Assembly (NCBI GenBank): GCA_002118135.1
Contig: BDIU01000235.1
Span: 117,517-181,516 of the forward strand
Length of the DNA stretch: 64,000 bases
Direction of reading: 5' to 3'
Origin: Trebouxia sp. TZW2008
Lineage: Eukaryota > Chlorophyta > Trebouxiophyceae > Trebouxiales > Trebouxiaceae
The notes beneath the pieces are model-generated. The model worked only from the letters and a program-made list of their open reading frames with translations. It searched no databases and was not told the DNA's origin. Made by a program: the position numbers and the translations under genes. Shown one piece after another: positions 57,901 to 64,000 of the stretch. Numbering within the stretch: the first letter of the stretch is position 1; the number at the start of each line of letters is the position of its first letter.

Positions 57901-58796
57901 GTGAGGACCACATAGCAAGAGGTCTTGTGGACTGGACTGTGCATTGGAGGATGTGCTGAACACAAGCGTCACGAGAGGTGTGCTCTTTTCATATTTTGCA
58001 TCTCTGTCTCTTGAATGTCTCCTCTACTTTAATGGCAAGCCCAAGCTTGATTGACTTACTGGTTGACAGTTGTTCAGCTGACGTTGCGACCATTGCCTGT
58101 CAGGCTTTGTTCAGTAAACATTGTCATGAACATCGCAAGCTGTATGACGGGTGGTGCGGCCAAGTTTTGCGTCCCATCAGTCAATCTGACCAGCACCGCT
58201 TTTTGATCTGAGCATACCTGTGAGTGTCAAGTTATGGTGGTATATGCAAGGCCACTTAATACTGTTCTCAGCATTTCACTTGCTTATGCAGACATTTGTG
58301 GAGCTATTAACTTATTCTGATGTTGACCTGCCGCAACTCCCAACATCATGCAACAAGCTGGCGGACTTGGCCACGCTTTCAGACAGCCAGCAGCAGGAAT
58401 ACGCAGGTATGTGGTACCTTGCGAGCATAGCATGTCACTACCTCCCTGCAAACCATCTGTCTTGCGTGCTGACTTTACTTCAACATCCTTTGTAGCCATG
58501 CTGATGTTATATCGTCTAGCAAAGACAGGTGTGTGACTGCTGACAAACAAATCACACAAGACACTCGCAAAGCTCAAGCTATTGCTTGAAATTTGCTTGA
58601 ATTGGCAACTATCATTGGCATCATTGACTTCACTAGTGTAATTGTGGCTTTGACTTTCTACAGTGTATATGCAGGTGACAAGGCGGTTGTGCTGCAATGT
58701 CTGGCTGTCAAGTCCGATGCAAGTTGTGAAGAGGCTTTTACAGCAAGAAATGGTATTGGTAATTCAATCAAGCTTAGCCTATCAATAGTAGCATGA
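51945..58796 (+). CDS. Six-TM K+ channel with cyclic-nucleotide-binding domain, 18 exons
   Basis: Channels of the KAT/HCN/CNG/EAG group are tetramers opened by voltage and tuned by cyclic nucleotides. Exons: 51945-52023, 52131-52218, 52302-52483, 52601-52767, 52982-53061, 53333-53497, 53818-53929, 54255-54443, 54915-55040, 55261-55386, 55748-55868, 56190-56313, 56524-56611, 56964-57044, 57263-57371, 57750-57883, 58292-58406 and 58675-58796; phases agree, 735 residues. S1: MDATYTAFVVPIAVAF. S2-S3: CTFAIELFLGWNVAY and KGSFIFDLISTIIFVAQ. S4: VIQIIQIARALRLFRLLGLL, with few Arg. S5: WLSYLLQLLYLVALIINFTG. Pore: AAYWALTTITTIGFGDVTP. C-linker: AVEKWMTQGHLPHELRIRIR. Binding domain: VQRMIAMQVRPLRVGPGHHI and QGSPADSLWLLQEG. 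The TIGFGD filter implies K+ selectivity but differs from TxGYGD. Three donors are GC. The last ~200 residues are low-complexity with no known domain. Confidence 0.9.
55461..55700 (+). repeat. Two tandem 120-bp copies in a K+ channel intron
   Basis: 55461-55580 and 55581-55700 differ at only about a dozen positions; both contain GAGCTCATGCTGCATCACGC (55480 and 55600). They fill most of the intron between exons 10 and 11, just before the cyclic-nucleotide-binding domain. The unit does not resemble either flanking exon. Confidence 0.93.
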
Positions 58797-59280
58797 TTAG
58801 CAAAAGCGTCAGGCTGTGAAGTCATGTGACATGCACCTCCCTTCGTGAACTTTGAGAGAAACTTGCTGCTCCTATGCTTTGATTCATGCGTGACAATGTG
58901 CACGACTGTACATGTAAAGGCGCGCACCATGCCATGGGGCTGGGAGAGACCTAATCAACACGGCAAGCATTGATGACGATAGTGTTTTGCAAGCCAAACT
59001 GACATGTTCTAAATCGTTTTTTGAAAATGCACCGTGCCGCATAAATGCTGCTCTGCCGACTGCTCTGCTCAACCTCCGCCATCTGATTGACTAATTTTTA
59101 CTAACGATTACATAAACATCGCTAGTTAAGACTCTTCAATCACGTAGAGCTTTCGCAAGCGACTTCTTCGACCTCCCGACAGTCGCGCGACATGAGGGTC
59201 GTCTTGCATGCACACAAAAAGATCGGCTCAATCGTTTTCTGCAGTTGAAACACCTTCAGGTCACTGCGCGACCCGTCAAG
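58797..59280. other. Intergenic region between K+ channel and UGT genes
   Basis: It contains the channel 3' UTR and, after an AT-rich patch at about 59090-59130, the UGT promoter/5' UTR. No coding sequence was supported. Confidence 0.4.
58913..58917 (+). terminator. Putative TGTAA polyadenylation signal of the K+ channel gene
   Basis: TGTAA lies 117 bases after the channel stop codon. This supports the chosen 3' end and a chlorophyte origin, but the motif is short. Confidence 0.3.
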
Positions 59281-62200
59281 ATGTTGCGATTCGCTTTGCA
59301 AGTCAGCTTTATGTTATGCTGTATATTCCCGCTAGTGATGTCAAAAGAGTATGCAGCCCTTGCAGACAGCAACTCTTCAGCCAAATTTGTGATCTTCCCT
59401 GTCTGTATGGCATCTCATTGGTATCAGTCCCTCAACATTGTCAGGCAGCTTTCGTATCGGGGTCACAGTGTCCAGGTCAGCCTTTCTGAAGGGCCATCAG
59501 AAACCACAGTTCTCATGCCTCCAAAAACATATGACGAGGGAAAACATGGCTGTGCAGTACCCAGCACAATTGCCAAACACAGCTTTGATGACTTCAACGC
59601 AATGCATCATGCATACATCTGCCATTGCAACTGTTGCATGAATGCACAAACCCCACAATGCCTGCAAATGTCACACCGGCATCTGTCTAGCGCTTTGCAT
59701 TGCATGTTCAGGTTATACTGACAGATGAGTTTGCTGACGTCTGGCGGCCAAGGCTTGCAGAGCTTCCTCATGTCAGTGTTGTCTCGTACAACACTTCCAG
59801 CATAGGAGAAATGGCGATTCGTCAACAGCTACGGGAAACTCAGCGTGCTGTTGGCTTGAAAAGCATTTTGGATGTTTTTGGTATCCCCATGCATGCCCAT
59901 CCTCTGTTACAAAACACAGCTGCTCACAAACAGATCCAGGCAAGGCACATGTTCCAGCATGTTTATAAACTTTGTTGTCAGAGTTTTTGTGTTGAGCTTA
60001 TTCAAAGTCCTGCTACAGGTAATGCAAGTGTTTTCCCAATTTTGCGACACATGTACACATCTCCATGTATGTGTGACTGAGTGTTTGCTGCGCCTTGACT
60101 TTACACTTTGCAGATGGGCAGCTGTTCTCCAATTGCATGCTCAACAAGGCCAGAGTAACCTGCTTGATGCTTCCAAGTCTATGGTTGAAATATTCTGATC
60201 ATGTTGTCTCCTGCAGGCATTTGGCCCAGACTTGGCTCTTGTTGACATTGGGATGTCAGGAGGTCAGGCATTAGCTGACAAGCTTGGCGTCCCAGCAGCT
60301 GTTCTATCCATTGCTGGTGACTTCCCACCAATCATTGGTCATTGTTTTGGGTCTGGTGCCAACTTGCTGTCAACTGTCCCTCAGTGGCAGGTCTTGGTCC
60401 CAAAACGCATGGTAATCATATTTGCTGCCATGTGTGGATTTGCCTCACCAAAACTGACTGCAGTGTTTTGACTGCACACCTTAACATCAGGCTGCCCTGA
60501 GTTTTAGCACTGCACTGCTCAATGCCGCCATTTGCATGCAGCTGCATGGATACAGGGTTATAACAAGTAAAGCGAGGCAGCAAAAGCTTGTGTTGCACAT
60601 GTTTGCCGTTGATTATGACCTGCATGCGCAAAGCGCTTGCAAGAGCTTGAGAGCACGCGCTGGAGCAGCATGCAACAGACTTCATTTGGCGTGGATTCTG
60701 TGTGCAGCAACTGCTTGCTGCAAGCCTTATGCAGATTTATCACCACATCTGTATTTGACTGCTACTTCAGGAAATTGCAAGTGAAGCTGCTTGCACACTG
60801 TTTTGTACTGAAGGCACTGGTTGCGCCTTGTGCAGACATTCCTACAGAGGGTCCAAAACGCTGTTGGTCATCTGGCTTTGCTGTATGTATGGAGCCAAGT
60901 GTTGGAACCTCATTTGACCAAAACTTTGTGGCAAGTATATGTCTGTATCAACCAGCTTGTTCAAGTCCTGTTCAAGCTACTGGAAAATGCAGCAAATGTC
61001 ATCATATGCCAGCTTGAAGCATTCCAAAACCTGCACTGCATTGTTCATGAGCCACACGACATTTGAGTGCCTGAGTCCCGTCAAGACTGTGTTGAGCAGT
61101 TTTGCCACTATTTGAGTCAAAGCGGCTGTCCAATGCAAATATCACGTGGACACTAGTGTTTCCAACACATGAACACTTTTGTTCATGCAGTTCATGTTTG
61201 TGGGTTGCAGGCAGCAATATGATATAGCCCCACACTCATATGTGAAGTCCAACAGGCAGGTGCCATTGGTGCTAATGCATGCTGACTGGGCAAACTTCAA
61301 TGCTAACCCCATGGCACCTCATATCATAGCTGTTGGGGCCCTTACAGCAGGCCCTGCACAAGCCCTGCCCCCTGACTTGGAGGAGTTCGTGCAATCAGCA
61401 GGGATGCATGGCGTTGTGTACGCTTCTCTGGGGACAACAGCCATCCCAGGTATGCCAAGTCAAGCTTGTGCACATCGGATTCTCTCGTGATTTGTCCTTC
61501 GAGCACACAATGCTGTTGCAAGCATTCAGCACCGCACCTTATGTAGCAAATGCTTGCACAGGTTGCATTGCTGCACAGCTTATCCTGGACCAACCACAGC
61601 GCGTATATTTGTTCACAATGTGATGTGGCCAAGTTGCTCAATCTTCACTACAGACTTGCAATGATTGTATAAGGCAAAAGCTCCCATTTGCCATTTGGCT
61701 TTGCACATCATTGCCGCAGTAAGACTAATATCATGCTGCTTTCCCATGTAAATTTACACGTCTGACTGATGGTGTTTGGTCACGCATCAGCACCCAAATC
61801 TTGCTTTGTGCAGAAATGACAGAGCTTGCAGTCATTGCCAAGGGGCTGTCTGCTGTGGCCCCAACTAGAGTGCTGTGGAAACTGTCAGACTCTGATCTGA
61901 TTGCAGTCAAGAATAGTAGCATACCTGTAGGGAGCAATGTCAAGATTGTCAAGTGGGCGCCCCAAAATGACATTTTGGGACATCCAAATGTCAGAGTGTT
62001 TTTCACTCAAGGCGGCACAAACAGCTTCAATGAGGTTTGTCTAAATGTGCCATACTGCACACGAAAAGAACATAAAGAGTTTCGCTTGCCCAAATTTGAT
62101 GTCCCTCTCAATTGCAATTGCCTCATGAGGTTACAACATGTCTTGGTTTGCAAGGTACCGGCAAGCTTATGCTTGGGCATCAATCATCATGACTGGAAGC

Positions 62201-63406
62201 AGAGCGTATTGTACAGAGCATATTCCCAAGATCACGACATGCTACATCCTGTTGATCCTCATACTGTGCAAGCACCTTTGTCTTGCTTCACGATACAGTC
62301 AGTCAGAACGTGACTGCATGTTTTTGTACAAGCTCGCTTATGAATGCCCTTGGCTTGTGAAGTCCCACTATGACTTCATTCATGCACAGCTGTGCTACCA
62401 TGACTTGTGCATCAGGCACTTGCAAAAATTGGTGCTTGTGCAGGTGTTGTTGATAGATTTGTTCTGTTTCAATACTTTCTAAGCACAAATTGCTATCATA
62501 TGCATCCTGCACATATCTGCAGGCATCATATCATGGAGTGCCAATGGTTGGTTTGCCTCTCTTGGGAGAACAGCCAGACAATATCATGCGGGCCAAGGAT
62601 CGAGGCTACGCACTGTCCGTGAGTGTAAAGAAGCTTGATAGCTTGGCTCAAGACCTGGAGCTTGCAATCAAAAGGACTTTGAGTGAGCCCAGCTTTTCAC
62701 ACAGCGCTGCCCAAGTCTCCCACATCATGCGTGCCCATAGGCAGTCACCAGTCGAAGTTGCTGCAGGTGAGAAACTTGCTGTATCAGCAACCAGGCTGCA
62801 TCTCAACACTCATAATCATGTTATTGGGGGTGGCAACGCCTTCTGTCTTGTTTGCAAAGCTGATTGCGCATTGTATGGCTGTTGTTGTGCAAGCCGCACA
62901 TATGAGCGCTTTGCAATATCGCCTTTGTTTCTTGCACGACACTGCCATCATGATGAGTCACTCAACTCAATGGCAGTCAAAGCAAGTCTTGCATTACATT
63001 CATATATGCAATATGCGTGTGAGGCTTCAGACCATAGCATCCTTCTCTCAGCTAGCACATAGCAGGCCTCATGATGTAATGTAAACAAGTTGCTTGTCCT
63101 TGCTTTTATATGAAGCACGCAAGCAAATAATGCAAGCGTGACAAGGCTTTTCATGCAGATGCACTGGAGCATGCAGCTTGGACAAGAGGTGCAAGGCACC
63201 TGCAACCTATGAGAGACGATTTGGACTGGTACCAGACAGGCTCTTGGGATGTGATATTCTTTTTGGCAACTATTGTCTCATCTTTGTTGATTCTTGCCTG
63301 TCGAGTGTCAGCCAAACTTATCAAGCGAGCTTTCAAAGTTTGCTTCCAAAAGCGCCCATATTCACGTGTAAAGCAACACTGTTGTTGCATGTGCAATGGG
63401 TGCTGA
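59281..63406 (+). CDS. ER-type UDP-glycosyltransferase (GT1) with C-terminal TM anchor, 9 exons
   Basis: GT1 UGTs move a sugar from a UDP-sugar to small lipophilic acceptors or sterols. Exons: 59281-59475, 59712-60018, 60114-60154, 60217-60411, 60836-60930, 61211-61449, 61814-62034, 62523-62766 and 63159-63406 (TGA); phases agree, 594 residues. A signal peptide (LRFALQVSFMLCCIFPLVMS) begins the protein. The likely catalytic His is in VCMASHWYQSLNIVRQL. The acceptor half includes DEFADVWRPRL and AFGPDLALVDIGMSGGQALA. The donor half has VVYASLGTTAIPG, VKWAPQNDILGHPNVRVFF and the signature TQGGTNSFNEASYHGVPMVG followed by GEQPDN. A C-terminal TM (WDVIFFLATIVSSLLILAC) precedes a basic, then Cys-rich tail, giving the lumenal type I topology of animal UGTs rather than the soluble plant form. 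The donor of exon 5 is GC (TG|GCAAGT). Exons 2-3 are the least conserved. The substrate is unknown. Confidence 0.88.
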
Positions 63407-63692
63407 ACAATACATTGCAAGGCATTGGCAAAGCATGGCGGCGCAAACACCCAGTTCTCACAAACCTGCTCCAGTATGTTGATGCTAAAGAAGCATAACT
63501 GGTGAGTATGCTAGATATTAAGGGGCTCTCAGTTGCACCTGTCAAGCAGTGGTGAATGTGCATGAAACAGATCAAGTTTGTTGCAGTTGAGCATGAACGG
63601 TAGCCTCAACTTTTGCTTGAACTCTGCCATCTGCCAACTCAATGGATCTCTCTTGGCCAGAGTCTGCTTGCAAGAGGCACACAAGCCATATC
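63407..63692. other. Intergenic region between converging UGT and last gene
   Basis: The region has the UGT 3' UTR and the 3' flank of the minus-strand gene. Nothing else was seen; no TGTAA occurs near the UGT stop. Confidence 0.4.
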
Positions 63693-63978
63693 TTATGCTG
63701 AAATCAGGAGGGCAGCTGGATGATTAGCCGTGTCAAACAGTGTTGACACTATCTGGCTGGCTGGGTTATTTTTCACGTCATTGAAGGCTGCCAGCATGTC
63801 AGCAGGGATGATGGCTCTCAGCTGCTGCAGGGCCTTGCAGCAAGCTGCAACGGTGACGATGGTGCCACGTGATGCAGCATTGCTGAGCCCACCCAACTTG
63901 GACAGCATGACTTTGCCATCACCATCAAGCACTATGCGTCTGTTCACTTTGCAGCAGGCTCTCCAAAACTTGTCATGA
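63693..63978 (-). CDS. Last exon of an unrecognised gene (rest lies beyond the window)
   Basis: On the minus strand an acceptor GTCTGCAG ends at 63979 and opens a 286-base exon to a TAA at 63693-63695. It encodes about 95 residues: HDKFWRACCKVNRRIVLDGD, GKVMLSKLGGLSNAASRG, TIVTVAACCKALQQLRAIIP, and a tail ending TANHPAALLISA. The composition (helix-forming Ala/Leu, few low-complexity runs) and full-length open frame support a real exon. No family was recognised. Confidence 0.6.
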
Positions 63979-64000
63979 CTGCAGACCAGTGGGGAGCGCA

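Overview
The window is nuclear DNA from a eukaryote, most probably a green alga (Chlorophyta, possibly trebouxiophyte; inferred, moderate confidence). Genes are large and intron-rich, with short exons and introns of about 100-700 bases. Donors are GT or, unusually often, GC, and acceptors are mostly TGCAG. Some genes have TGTAA just after the stop, the usual chlorophyte poly(A) signal. The protein families fit: a GH9 cellulase, a plant/algal-type MIP channel, a GRIP golgin and a cyclic-nucleotide-type K+ channel. No rRNA, tRNA, CRISPR or transposon was seen.

Layout: 3' part of a GH9 endoglucanase (+, 177-1771); aquaporin (-, 2971-5885) with a multiplied last exon; SLY1 Sec1/Munc18 protein (+, 6551-12904), 11 exons; an unrecognised two-TM membrane protein (+, 13631-18400) running into a long coiled-coil gene (+, 18701-25308), possibly one locus; the tRNA adenosine deaminase subunit TAD2/ADAT2 (-, 26214-27525); a giant GRIP-domain golgin (+, 27984-41194), 22 exons and about 1872 residues; a membrane-anchored SGNH/CE2-like esterase (+, 42238-44343); an RCC1-repeat protein (-, 45077-47807); a HERP-like ubiquitin-domain ER protein (+, 48060-51494); a voltage/cyclic-nucleotide-type K+ channel (+, 51945-58796), 18 exons; an ER-type UDP-glycosyltransferase (+, 59281-63406); and the 3' exon of an unknown gene (-, 63693-63978).

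Exon models were built by hand from splice signals, reading phase and protein-family conservation. Ten models (GH9, aquaporin, SLY1, TAD2, golgin, esterase, RCC1, HERP, channel, UGT) keep a single open phase through every junction. The membrane-protein/coiled-coil region has two unresolved breaks: a (GGCTA)3 frameshift and an in-frame TAG at an exon end. Many of the genes serve the secretory pathway (SLY1, golgin, HERP, UGT, esterase, cellulase, channels), but nothing shows that this grouping is more than chance.

The main unusual signal is structural. Introns of at least five genes contain tandem, variably decayed copies of a neighbouring exon or exon end with its splice site: aquaporin last exon, SLY1 exons 4, 5, 7 and 9, the coiled-coil exon at 20517, and golgin exons 3 and 7; a channel intron carries a 120-bp duplication. 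In the aquaporin, two copies are intact, in phase and would give different C-terminal tails. About 9 of some 87 modelled introns begin with GC rather than GT.
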